From Lachnoanaerobaculum sp. ICM7 (GTDB lineage Bacteria; Bacillota; Clostridia; Lachnospirales; Lachnospiraceae), in NCBI RefSeq assembly GCF_000287675.1, contig NZ_ALJL01000032.1, positions 1-41,105 on the forward strand: a DNA stretch of 41,105 nt, in the 5' to 3' direction. Below the pieces are notes generated by a model. The model was not told the DNA's origin, ran no database searches, and was given only the letters and a program-made list of their open reading frames with translations. Positions 1-6,753 of this stretch are shown piece after piece. Every line of letters begins with the position of its first letter. Position 1 is the stretch's first letter. The position numbers were made by a program, and so were the translations under genes.

Positions 1-1
1 T

Positions 2-217
2 CCAAGTATGGGAGAAACAGTGCCAAGTTATATTATTTTCGAGGATATATCAGGTAGAGAAAGACTTTTGTTGGAATTTTTTCGTAGATATTTTAAGCTT
101 TTTCCTGAGGATGTATTTATGGAGGAGTACTTTTATACAAAGGATGATATAGATAAGTTATATGCAAAACTACCTTGGAATGAATTATGGGCGTATGAGG
201 ATCCTAAAACATTCTAA
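2..217 (+). CDS. Type-A small protein, 3' end only (putative immunity protein)
   Basis: The frame is open from the left edge, so the true start lies outside the window; 71 codons are visible. They match the C-terminal half of the type-A genes at 1454-1945 and 3627-4118 almost residue for residue. Against the 3627 copy I count four differences in the last 69 residues (R/H, L/I, A/V and Y/F). The shared core is GRERLLLEFF followed by RYFKLFPEDVF, YTKDDIDKLYAK and a W-x-Y-EDPKTF end. The ATG at position 8 is an internal methionine, since the same Met is internal in the full copies. I do not recognise the family by name. A role as an immunity protein is inferred from the array it sits in. Confidence 0.75.
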   Translation, partial: PSMGETVPSYIIFEDISGRERLLLEFFRRYFKLFPEDVFMEEYFYTKDDIDKLYAKLPWNELWAYEDPKTF

Positions 218-240
218 ATTATACTATTGATATTTTTTAA

Positions 241-275
241 GAGGAGCTGTTTTATATCTAACAGCTCTTCTTTAC
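241..275 (+). terminator. Hairpin after the first type-A gene
   Basis: Arms GAGCTGTT (244-251) and AACAGCTC (260-267) pair perfectly around an 8-base loop. A short T-rich stretch with one C follows. It sits 24 bases after the stop codon at 217. It looks like a weak intrinsic terminator, and nothing else in the spacer explains it. Confidence 0.55.
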
Positions 276-278
276 TAA

Positions 279-401
279 AAAGTTGATAAACTTATAGATT
301 GGTTTAGAGAAGCTATAGACAAGATGATAGAAGAAGGGGAATACATGGAAATGAAAAAGTATGGCCGGCAGACAAAATACCTTGCTATATCAGGGAATTA
401 A
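279..401 (+). pseudogene. Headless 3' gene remnant (possible toxin tail 1)
   Basis: An open frame of 40 codons follows an in-frame stop at 276-278 and has no good start or ribosome site. It reads KVDKLIDWFREAIDKMIEEG, then EYMEMKKYGRQTKYLAISGN, then TAA. The composition is protein-like: an amphipathic helix followed by a basic strand-like end. It lies 41 bases upstream of the type-B gene at 443. In polymorphic-toxin loci the immunity gene directly follows the toxin's C-terminal end, and displaced cassettes leave such tails. I cannot name the toxin family, so the reading is inference. Confidence 0.35.
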
Positions 402-442
402 ATTGATAAATAGATTTGAGGAGATAAAGGAGATTTTTTATA

Positions 443-907
443 ATGTGGCGCACAGGTATATTAAGAAAAAGAATAACAGCTGATAAAAAAGACATGGAAA
501 AGGTCATAAACATTTTAATGTCAATAGGATATACACATTGTTCGATTCATGACTCAAAGGATTATTACGGGTTGTCCGCAAGTATACTTGAAGATGATGA
601 TGAAAGTAATATAAAAAAAAGAGTCTACAACATGTATTTAAGTATGTTACTGGTGGAGATAGATATAGAAGGGAGGTATAAGTTTTTTTATCCAAGAGAA
701 AATTGCTATTATTATGCATATATTTACTTTGATGACATTAAAGGAACAGAATTGATAATATCGGAGTTTTTATACAGATATTTTAAACTCTTTCCTGAGG
801 ATATTTTCTTAAGCGCGTCAGGATATGTTTATAGAAAAGAAGACATTGAAAAAGTATACTGTAATAAAGACTCAAATTGGATATATTACAGTCCGGATGC
901 TTTGTAA
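443..907 (+). CDS. Type-B small protein, copy 1 (putative immunity protein)
   Basis: Encodes 154 residues with no signal peptide or membrane segment, so it is probably cytoplasmic. The N-terminal third carries a helix of the form K-x-M-E-K-V-I-N-I-L-x-S-I-G-Y. The middle is acidic, and the C-terminal third carries the signature of the whole array: an E-F-L-Y-RYFKLFPEDIF stretch, then Y-R-K-E-D-I-E-K-V-Y, then a W-I-Y-x-S-P-D end. It aligns with the gene at 2641 along its length but is clearly diverged from it. An AAGGAG-like site lies upstream of the ATG. Its function is not recognised. Because it follows a headless tail, I infer an immunity role. Confidence 0.7.
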   Translation: MWRTGILRKRITADKKDMEKVINILMSIGYTHCSIHDSKDYYGLSASILEDDDESNIKKRVYNMYLSMLLVEIDIEGRYKFFYPRENCYYYAYIYFDDIKGTELIISEFLYRYFKLFPEDIFLSASGYVYRKEDIEKVYCNKDSNWIYYSPDAL

Positions 908-949
908 AAAAGCTCTCTTGTGGCAGCAGTATAAGAAGGGGATGTATAT

Positions 950-1425
950 ATGATATGTGAGGGAAGAATATTAGAAAAATTTAAGGAAAGAAATATATTT
1001 GTTGATACCAGGATGCGAGAAATCCTTGATGCTATGAACTACCATAGAATAGTGATGATACGTAAAAGAGATGGTAGTCTTATACTGTCTAAGGAAGATA
1101 ATGAATACGATTTTTTTGATGAAGAAGATCCTGCGCCAATGATTCAAATTTATGCTTATGTAGATATAAAGGAGGTTTTCACAAGAAAATCAAAAAAAAT
1201 GAGCTTGTTACCTTCTTTCGCTTTCCTGATATGATTGGAAAAGAACTTATCATATTGGAAATAGTACACAGATATATGGAAGAATACCCAAATAGCACAT
1301 TCTATGTTGATAACGGTTACACATTCAGGAAACATCATATTGATGCAATATATAATATGCCTGAGCCTGATGCAGAGTGGATTTACAAAAATCCTGATAA
1401 ATACAAAAAGGAGAGTAAACACTAA
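950..1425 (+). pseudogene. Type-C small protein, copy 1, split by a -1 shift at an A8 run
   Basis: Two frames together rebuild a homologue of the intact type-C gene at 3123-3596. The first frame (950-1234) matches its N-terminal part up to ...IYAYVDIKEVFTRKSKK and then runs into unrelated codons and a TGA. The second frame covers K-N-E-L-V-T-F-F-R-F-P-D-M-I-G-K-E-L through the usual end DAEWIYKNPDKYKKESK and stops at 1425. The switch point is C followed by eight A (1192-1199), where moving back one base, or adding one A, restores the frame. It may be a broken gene, a sequencing length error in the A run, or a product made by slippage. The intact copy has no such run. The start has a good SD (AAGGGGATG) upstream. 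Confidence 0.7.
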
Positions 1426-1453
1426 AAAATAATTTAGGGAGAACATTAAGATA

Positions 1454-1945
1454 ATGGGAGTATCAGCGTCGTTATTTAGAAAAGGTGAATATCCAACAGA
1501 AAAAGACTTGGATATAATAATTGATATATTTACAAAGATGAAGTTTTATGGAGGTGGTAAAGAAAAAGATAAATTAAGTACAGGCGAAAGTTTCAGTATC
1601 AGCTTTACTAATGATCATTGGAGAAGAAGATGGGATGATGACGATTATCAATGGGATTCGCTGGATGATAATGATCATATTATAATTTATTTTTTTCCGA
1701 AGCCGAAGGAATCACATGAATACTATATTCCAAGTATGGGAGAAACAGTGCCAAGTTTTATTATTTTTGATGATATATCAGGTAGAGAAAGACTTTTGCT
1801 GGAATTTTTTCATAGATATTTTAAGCTGTTTCCTGAGGATGTATTTATGGAGGAGTACCTTTATACAAAGGATGATATAGATAAGTTATATGCAAAAGTA
1901 CCATGGAATGAGATATGGGTGTATGAGGATCCTAAAACATTCTAA
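1454..1945 (+). CDS. Type-A small protein, copy 1 (putative immunity protein)
   Basis: Encodes 163 residues, highly acidic in the middle (W-D-D-D-D-Y-Q-W-D-S-L-D-D-N-D), with no signal peptide. The order is an N-terminal helix (T-E-K-D-L-D-I-I-I-D-I-F-T-K-M-K-F), a strand region ending in I-I-I-Y-F-F, then the array signature with LLLEFFHRYFKLFPEDVF, YTKDDIDKLYAK and EDPKTF. By eye it differs from the copy at 3627 at about 14 of 163 positions, much closer than the B or C pairs. An AGGGAG site (1434-1439) serves the ATG. Family name unknown; the role is inferred from the array. Confidence 0.75.
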   Translation: MGVSASLFRKGEYPTEKDLDIIIDIFTKMKFYGGGKEKDKLSTGESFSISFTNDHWRRRWDDDDYQWDSLDDNDHIIIYFFPKPKESHEYYIPSMGETVPSFIIFDDISGRERLLLEFFHRYFKLFPEDVFMEEYLYTKDDIDKLYAKVPWNEIWVYEDPKTF

Positions 1946-1958
1946 GTTAAATGCTTAA

Positions 1959-2117
1959 CGGTACTGTTTTGAGGGAGAGTTATTTCAAAGCAAATATCTC
2001 TTCCTTATTCCAGCACCAAGTGCAGAAACGGAAAAATTGGAGGAGATTGAGAAAATCAAAGATTTAGGTGTTACAGTAATTACAGATTTAAATGAATTAG
2101 AAAGATTATTAAAATAA
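1959..2117 (+). pseudogene. Headless 3' gene remnant (possible toxin tail 2)
   Basis: The frame is open from the stop at 1956-1958 to a TAA at 2115-2117. The convincing part starts near 1992 and reads KYLFLIPAPSAETEKLEEIE, then KIKDLGVTVITDLNELERLL and a final K. This looks like a strand, a helix, a strand (LGVTVIT) and a last helix, the usual end of a compact enzyme domain such as a nuclease-fold toxin. There is no start codon with a ribosome site. The stop overlaps the start of the next gene as TAATG, exactly the tight junction expected between a toxin and its immunity gene. The toxin class is not identifiable from this piece. Confidence 0.4.
1973..2004 (+). terminator. Imperfect hairpin after type-A copy 1
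   Basis: Arms 1973-1985 and 1992-2004 pair with two mismatches around a 6-base loop, and TTATT follows. The position matches the hairpin after the first type-A gene. It also overlaps the upstream end of the next headless reading frame. Weak evidence for a terminator. Confidence 0.35.
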
Positions 2118-2605
2118 TGAGTGAATCAGCAGCTATATTTAGAAAAGGTAGATATGTAACAGAAAAAGACTTAGATATAATCATAAACATATTTAAGGAT
2201 ATGAATTTTGTTGCCCATGGGAAAAGTGAGTTAGATGAAAAAGATAGTGGTTGGGTTTTAAGTTTTATAAATGATGACTGGATAAAAAGATGGGAAGGAG
2301 ACTATTATCAGGAAAATTGTATGGATGACAACGATCATATAATAATTTATTTTTATAAAAATGCAAGGGGTTCATTTTTTGAATATATTCCAAGTATGAA
2401 ACAATATACACCATATTATCTTTTGGTTGACAATATGCTCAGAAGAGAAAAAACATTGTTAGAGTTTTTGCATAGATATTTCATACTGTTTCCTGAAGAT
2501 GTATTTTGGGGAGATTATTTTTATACAAAGGATGATATAGATAAGGTATATGCAAAATTACCATGGAATGAGACTTGGATGTATGAGGATCCTAGTACAT
2601 TTTAG
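2117..2605 (+). CDS. Type-A' small protein (putative immunity protein)
   Basis: Encodes 162 residues. It follows the type-A plan from end to end (FRKGRYVTEKDLDIIINIF, an acidic centre, I-I-I-Y-F-Y, LLEFLHRYFILFPEDVFW, YTKDDIDKVYAKLPWNE, M-Y-EDPSTF) but differs from the three near-identical A copies at many positions. Its ATG overlaps the stop of the headless frame before it (TAATG), and no strong SD stands directly upstream, so it was probably translated by coupling to the lost upstream gene. This makes it the best candidate for the cognate partner of that lost gene. Confidence 0.72.
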   Translation: MSESAAIFRKGRYVTEKDLDIIINIFKDMNFVAHGKSELDEKDSGWVLSFINDDWIKRWEGDYYQENCMDDNDHIIIYFYKNARGSFFEYIPSMKQYTPYYLLVDNMLRREKTLLEFLHRYFILFPEDVFWGDYFYTKDDIDKVYAKLPWNETWMYEDPSTF

Positions 2606-2640
2606 ATTGTTTTTGAAGAACTTGAGGAGACGTAAAATCG

Positions 2641-3105
2641 ATGGCAACAGCAATGAGACTTTTAAGAAGTGAAATTCACCCTGATCATACAAGAATAGAA
2701 GAGATAATAAATATTTTTATATCGTTAGGTTTTACAAGATTTAGTATATATGATGAAACAGATGTTTATATGTTAACAATAGCTATGCCGATTACTGATG
2801 ATGAGTTGGTTAATTCGGAGAACTTGAAAAAGAGTACAATTATTTATATCGATTTAATAGAGAACAATGAGGAAATGTTTTATTGTCCCAAAACTTGTAA
2901 AAAATATTACTCGTATTTGTTTTTTGAGAATGTTAGCTCTAGAGAAAGAATAATATTTGATTTTTTACATAGATATTTTGAACTTTATCCGGATGATATA
3001 TTTTGGGACTGTGATAAGTTTTTTTATACTAAAAAATACATAGATAAAATATATTCAAAAACTTATGATCCTAACTGGTTATATATCAGTCCGGATAGTT
3101 TTTAA
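2641..3105 (+). CDS. Type-B small protein, copy 2 (putative immunity protein)
   Basis: Encodes 154 residues, the same length as the type-B gene at 443, with clear alignment over the whole length but perhaps only about a third identical residues. Signature segments are IEEIINIFISLGFTRFSIYD near the N-terminus, then RERIIFDFLHRYFELYPDDIF, YTKKYIDKIYSK and W-L-Y-I-S-P-D-S-F. The SD GAGGAGA lies 10 bases before the ATG. It is the first gene of the second B-C-A block. No signal peptide or membrane helix. Function not recognised. Confidence 0.7.
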   Translation: MATAMRLLRSEIHPDHTRIEEIINIFISLGFTRFSIYDETDVYMLTIAMPITDDELVNSENLKKSTIIYIDLIENNEEMFYCPKTCKKYYSYLFFENVSSRERIIFDFLHRYFELYPDDIFWDCDKFFYTKKYIDKIYSKTYDPNWLYISPDSF

Positions 3106-3122
3106 GTTAGAGGGAGCAGATA

Positions 3123-3596
3123 ATGATATATGAGGGTAGAATATTAAATAAAAGCTGTATAGAGAAGAGATTTATTGCGTATAAATTTGTAGATATATTG
3201 AGAGAACTTGGATATATTAAATATATAGTTCTTGAAAAGGAAACTACAGACCTGATATACATAAAGAAAGGAAATGATAAATTACTTTTTGATAAGAATG
3301 ATACTTTATCTTTATTAAATGTATATGCATATAAAGAATGTAAAGAGATTCCGACTAAAAAAGCAGAGAGTGCAGGACTTGAAACTTTTTTCAGATTTAC
3401 AGATATACTTGGCAGAGAGCTGGTTATACTTGAAATATTACATAAATATATGGAAAAGTATAGCGATTCTATATTTTATATAGATAACGGACTTTATTTT
3501 ACAAAGCAAGATATAGATAGAATTTATAATTTAAAAGAACCTGATGCAGAGTGGATTTATAAAAATCCGGATACATATAAAAAGAAGAGTAAATAA
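3123..3596 (+). CDS. Type-C small protein, intact copy (putative immunity protein)
   Basis: Encodes 157 residues. It starts MIYEGRIL, has a helix FVDILRELGYIKYIVLE, an acidic middle, and the array signature in a variant form: GRELVILEILHKYMEKY, FTKQDIDRIYNL, then EPDAEWIYKNPDTYKKKSK. It is the intact reference for the split gene at 950-1425. The SD AGGGAG stands 7 bases before the ATG, and the gene follows the type-B gene by 17 bases, so the two are co-transcribed. Function not recognised. Confidence 0.72.
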   Translation: MIYEGRILNKSCIEKRFIAYKFVDILRELGYIKYIVLEKETTDLIYIKKGNDKLLFDKNDTLSLLNVYAYKECKEIPTKKAESAGLETFFRFTDILGRELVILEILHKYMEKYSDSIFYIDNGLYFTKQDIDRIYNLKEPDAEWIYKNPDTYKKKSK

Positions 3597-3626
3597 TAAA
3601 ATATTAATTTAGGGAGTACTAAGATA

Positions 3627-4118
3627 ATGGGAGTACCGGCATCGTTATTTAGAAAAGGTGAATATCCAACAGAAAAAGACTTGGATATAATAATTGATAT
3701 ATTTACAAAGATGAAGTTTTATGCAGGTGGTAAAGAAAAAGATAAATTAATTACAGGCGAAAGTTTTAGTATTAGTTTTATCAATGATCATTGGAGCAGA
3801 AAATGGGATGATGACGAGTATCAATGGGATTCACTGGATGATAATGATAACATTATAATTTATTTTTATCCGAAGCCGAAGGAATCACATGAATACTATA
3901 TTCCAAGTATGGGAGAAACAGTGCCAAGTTATATTATTTTTGAGGATATATCAGGTAGAGAAAGACTTTTGTTGGAATTCTTTCATAGATATTTTAAGCT
4001 TTTTCCTGAGGATGTATTTATGGAGGAGTACTTTTATACAAAGGATGATATAGATAAGTTATATGCAAAACTACCGTGGAATGAAATATGGGTATTTGAG
4101 GATCCTAAAACTTTTTAA
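3627..4118 (+). CDS. Type-A small protein, copy 2 (putative immunity protein)
   Basis: Encodes 163 residues, nearly the same as the 1454 copy, including the bases around the start (TTTAGGGAG...AAGATAATGGGAGTA). It ends the second B-C-A block. Segments are as in the other A copies: an N-terminal helix from residue 14, an acidic W-D-D-D-E-Y-Q-W-D region near 60-70, a strand at I-I-I-Y-F-Y, then the FFHRYFKLFPEDVF and YTKDDIDKLYAK signature and EDPKTF at the end. The near identity of the A copies against the divergence of the B and C pairs suggests recent copying or gene conversion of A. Confidence 0.75.
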   Translation: MGVPASLFRKGEYPTEKDLDIIIDIFTKMKFYAGGKEKDKLITGESFSISFINDHWSRKWDDDEYQWDSLDDNDNIIIYFYPKPKESHEYYIPSMGETVPSYIIFEDISGRERLLLEFFHRYFKLFPEDVFMEEYFYTKDDIDKLYAKLPWNEIWVFEDPKTF

Positions 4119-4149
4119 TTTATAAAAGGTATGAGGTATAGAAAGTATT

Positions 4150-4566
4150 ATGAATTTGAAAATTATTAATATCTGTACATTCGGTTATGATAGATTTGTT
4201 GATGCTGAAATGGAGGACAAAAGTAAGATTATAGTACATTTTATAGAATATGATGAATATATAGATGATGGCAAGAACTCAGAGCTAAGATTTGTTGGAA
4301 ATATAATAAAAGGTAAATTAAGAATAGATTTAGTAACAGGCTCTTATATTAAAAACGGTGAACTTATGTTTGAACAGCCACATAGACATTCCTCACATAT
4401 AATAGCGACAGTAGAAGTAAAAAGAATTGTAGATGAATTTTCACTTTATGCCAAAACAAGTATATGTGATGAGGAAATATTGGTCGAGTTTGAAAGTAAA
4501 GTAAAATATGGTATTAATGATAGGATATACGTTGTCGGATCTTTGGAGTTTGATATTATATCTTAA
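4150..4566 (+). CDS. Small protein of unknown function, last gene of the array
   Basis: Encodes 138 residues and does not share the RYFKLFPEDVF signature of the seven upstream genes. It looks mostly beta: alternating hydrophobic stretches (IINICTFGYDRFVDAEM, KIIVHFIEY, LRFVGNIIKGKLRIDLV, HIIATVEVKRIVDEFSLYAK, IYVVGSLEFDII), as in a small barrel or OB-like fold. An H-R-H-S-S-H segment lies near residue 80. It is 31 bases after the last type-A gene with a GAGGTAT site, so it is probably in the same transcript. It could be an unrelated immunity protein. I cannot assign it. Confidence 0.55.
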   Translation: MNLKIINICTFGYDRFVDAEMEDKSKIIVHFIEYDEYIDDGKNSELRFVGNIIKGKLRIDLVTGSYIKNGELMFEQPHRHSSHIIATVEVKRIVDEFSLYAKTSICDEEILVEFESKVKYGINDRIYVVGSLEFDIIS

Positions 4567-4594
4567 ATCAAAGAGTAAAGAGTAAATTACACTC

Positions 4595-4623
4595 TTGCAA
4601 TTTATCCTCATTTATGCTATCCT
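4595..4623 (+). promoter_or_regulatory. Promoter of rpmE
   Basis: A -35 box TTGCAA (4595-4600) and a -10 box TATCCT (4618-4623) are 17 bases apart. Transcription would start near 4630 and leave a leader of about 55 bases before the L31 start codon. Confidence 0.6.
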
Positions 4624-4684
4624 AAGATGTACTTTGTAACGAGTCTACTTTATGTAACCGTTAAATTTTTAAAAGAGGTGAATT

Positions 4685-4891
4685 ATGAAACAGGGAATAC
4701 ATCCAAATTATTATCAGGCAACAGTAACTTGCAACTGTGGTAACACATTTGTTACAGGTTCAACAAAGGAAGATATCCACGTAGAAATTTGTTCTAAGTG
4801 CCATTCTTTCTATACAGGTCAGCAGAAATCAGCTCAGGCACGTGGTCGTATCGAGCAGTTTAACCGTAGATATGGTGTTAAGGCTGAATAA
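4685..4891 (+). CDS. rpmE: Ribosomal protein L31
   Basis: A component of the large ribosomal subunit, 68 residues, the usual length. It begins MKQGIHPNY and has the zinc-binding form with C16-x-C18 and C36-x-x-C39, then the basic tail ending [10 protein letters not shown]. This is the zinc-containing L31 type; the zinc-independent paralogue lacks these cysteines. A good SD (AGAGGTG) precedes the ATG. It has its own promoter and is closed by a hairpin terminator, so it is probably a single-gene unit. Confidence 0.97.
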   Translation: MKQGIHPNYYQATVTCNCGNTFVTGSTKEDIHVEICSKCHSFYTGQQKSAQARGRIEQFNRRYGVKAE

Positions 4892-4920
4892 TAAGATAAA
4901 GAAATACTATTTATTAGGGG

Positions 4921-4947
4921 GAGTCAGGCAGGTGTCTGGCTCTTTTT
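4921..4947 (+). terminator. Intrinsic terminator after rpmE
   Basis: GAGTCAG (4921-4927) pairs with CTGGCTC (4936-4942), with one G-T pair, and TTTTT follows at 4943-4947. It ends 20 bases before the next start codon. Confidence 0.75.
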
Positions 4948-4967
4948 AAATAGATTACGGAGTAAAT

Positions 4968-5894
4968 ATGAAATATTCAGGAATAGGCGGACAGGCTGTT
5001 ATAGAAGGCATCATGATGAAAAACGGTGACAGATATTCTACAGCTGTTAGAAAGCCGGATAAAACAATTGCGGTAATGGAAGATAAATATGAGAGCTTGA
5101 CTACAAGAATGCCGATATTGGGACTTCCGTTTCTTAGAGGTATATTTTCATTTATAGACTCATTGGTTTTGGGAATGAAAACATTGTCATATTCAGCAAG
5201 CTTTTTTGAAGACGATGAGGATTCAAAACCTTCAAAGTTTGAAGAAAAGCTGATAGCGATTTTTGGAGATAAGCTGGATAAAGTGATAATGGGTGTTACG
5301 ATGTTTATTTCAGTAATAGCATCCATAGCTATATTTATGGTCCTGCCGATGCTTCTCAGCAATATTATTAAGTTGAAAGTTGATAATTACTATGTAATTG
5401 CAATTTTTGAGGGAATAATAAGAATAGCAATATTTATCTTCTATATAAAAATGATATCAAGAATGGAAGATATTAAAAGAACATTTATGTATCATGGAGC
5501 GGAGCATAAATGTATAAACTGTATTGAACATGGTCTTGAGCTTAATGTGGAAAATGTTATGAAGAGCTCAAAGGAGCATAAGAGATGCGGTACAAGCTTT
5601 ATTATCATTGTAATGATGATAAGTATACTATTCTTTATGGTAATCAGAGTTGATACCATATGGCTTAGAGCGGTATCAAGAATTGTTCTGGTACCAGTTA
5701 TAGCCGGAGTAAGCTACGAGTTTTTAAGAATTGCAGGAAGAAGCGATTTTTGGCTTGTAAATCTTATAAGTAAGCCGGGACTTTGGATGCAGGGACTTAC
5801 CACAAAGGAGCCTACACCTGATATGGTTGAGGTAGCTATTGCGGCAGTTGAAAGGGTATTTGACTGGAGAGAATACCTTGAGGAAAACTTCTGA
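4968..5894 (+). CDS. yqhQ: DUF1385 family membrane protein (YqhQ-like)
   Basis: Encodes 308 residues of the DUF1385 family, of which Bacillus YqhQ is a member; the molecular function is not settled. The N-terminus has the family hallmark G-I-G-G-Q-A-V-I-E-G-I-M-M-K-N. Hydrophobic segments suggest membrane helices near residues 105-135, 140-160, 205-225 and 230-250. Between them is the conserved cytoplasmic motif YHGAEHKCINCIEHG with several cysteines and histidines. The SD is ACGGAG. The stop is two bases before the prmC start, so translation is likely coupled. This gene commonly stands next to prmC-prfA in Clostridia, as it does here. Confidence 0.9.
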   Translation: MKYSGIGGQAVIEGIMMKNGDRYSTAVRKPDKTIAVMEDKYESLTTRMPILGLPFLRGIFSFIDSLVLGMKTLSYSASFFEDDEDSKPSKFEEKLIAIFGDKLDKVIMGVTMFISVIASIAIFMVLPMLLSNIIKLKVDNYYVIAIFEGIIRIAIFIFYIKMISRMEDIKRTFMYHGAEHKCINCIEHGLELNVENVMKSSKEHKRCGTSFIIIVMMISILFFMVIRVDTIWLRAVSRIVLVPVIAGVSYEFLRIAGRSDFWLVNLISKPGLWMQGLTTKEPTPDMVEVAIAAVERVFDWREYLEENF

Positions 5895-5895
5895 T

Positions 5896-6729
5896 ATGAA
5901 ATATATTGAAGCTTTTGATAAATATGTAAAGCTGTTGGAAGAAAAAAACTTCAAGGATGCAAAAAGTGACATACTCCTGCTTATATATGAGATATTCGAT
6001 TTTGATTTTTCAAAATGGACGATGTATAAGTATGATGAAATAGAGGATATATCAAAGCTTGATACATTGAATAAATATGTAAAAAAAAGGCTTGGTCATA
6101 TGCCTATACAGTATATTTTAAATAAGGCATATTTTTGCGGACTTCCACTCTATGTCAATGAGAATGTACTTATTCCGAGATTTGATACGGAAGTGCTGGT
6201 TGAAGAAGTTTTAAAGATTTCAAAAAAAGATAAGAGTAAAAGAATACTTGATATTTGTACAGGTTCGGGAGCCATAGCCATTGCATTAAAAAAGCTTGGA
6301 GGATTTGAAAGAGTTGATGCTCTGGATATATCGGATAAGGCACTTGAAGTTGCAAAAAGAAATGCAAATGAGCTTGATTTGAATATCAATTTTTTAAAGA
6401 GTGATATGTTTTCAAGCTTAACATGTGAAAATAAATATGATATCATAGTATCCAATCCGCCTTATATACAGAGCGATGTTGTAGATACTTTGGAAAGTGA
6501 AGTTAAGGATTTTGAGCCGAGACTGGCACTTGACGGAGATGCTGACGGCATGAAATTTTATAAAATAATTGCCGAAAATTATGAGGACTATTTGGTAGAC
6601 AACGGTGTATTGGCTCTTGAAATAGGCTATGATGAAGCAAATGATATAAGAGCTTTGTTTGAAGGCAAAAATGTAGTTATAAAAAAGGACCTGGCAAACT
6701 TAGACAGAGTTGCAATAATATACAGTTAA
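5896..6729 (+). CDS. prmC: Release factor glutamine methyltransferase
   Basis: Transfers a methyl group from S-adenosylmethionine to the glutamine of the GGQ motif in release factors. Encodes 277 residues, with an N-terminal helical domain (1-85) and a Rossmann methyltransferase domain. The SAM-binding motif is DICTGSG (119-125) and the catalytic NPPY is at 187-190. I chose the ATG at 5896 because it has a GAGG site and follows the upstream stop; an in-frame ATG at 5839 would overlap the DUF1385 gene by 56 bases and add residues that do not look like the family. Its substrate prfA is the next gene. Confidence 0.95.
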   Translation: MKYIEAFDKYVKLLEEKNFKDAKSDILLLIYEIFDFDFSKWTMYKYDEIEDISKLDTLNKYVKKRLGHMPIQYILNKAYFCGLPLYVNENVLIPRFDTEVLVEEVLKISKKDKSKRILDICTGSGAIAIALKKLGGFERVDALDISDKALEVAKRNANELDLNINFLKSDMFSSLTCENKYDIIVSNPPYIQSDVVDTLESEVKDFEPRLALDGDADGMKFYKIIAENYEDYLVDNGVLALEIGYDEANDIRALFEGKNVVIKKDLANLDRVAIIYS

Positions 6730-6753
6730 ATAAAAAAATCATAAGAGGAAAAG

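Noticed and set aside
4624-4684. Possible L31 leader (ribosomal-protein autoregulation) before rpmE
   Set aside because: The leader is short and I could not fold a convincing conserved structure by eye; a covariance-model search would decide.
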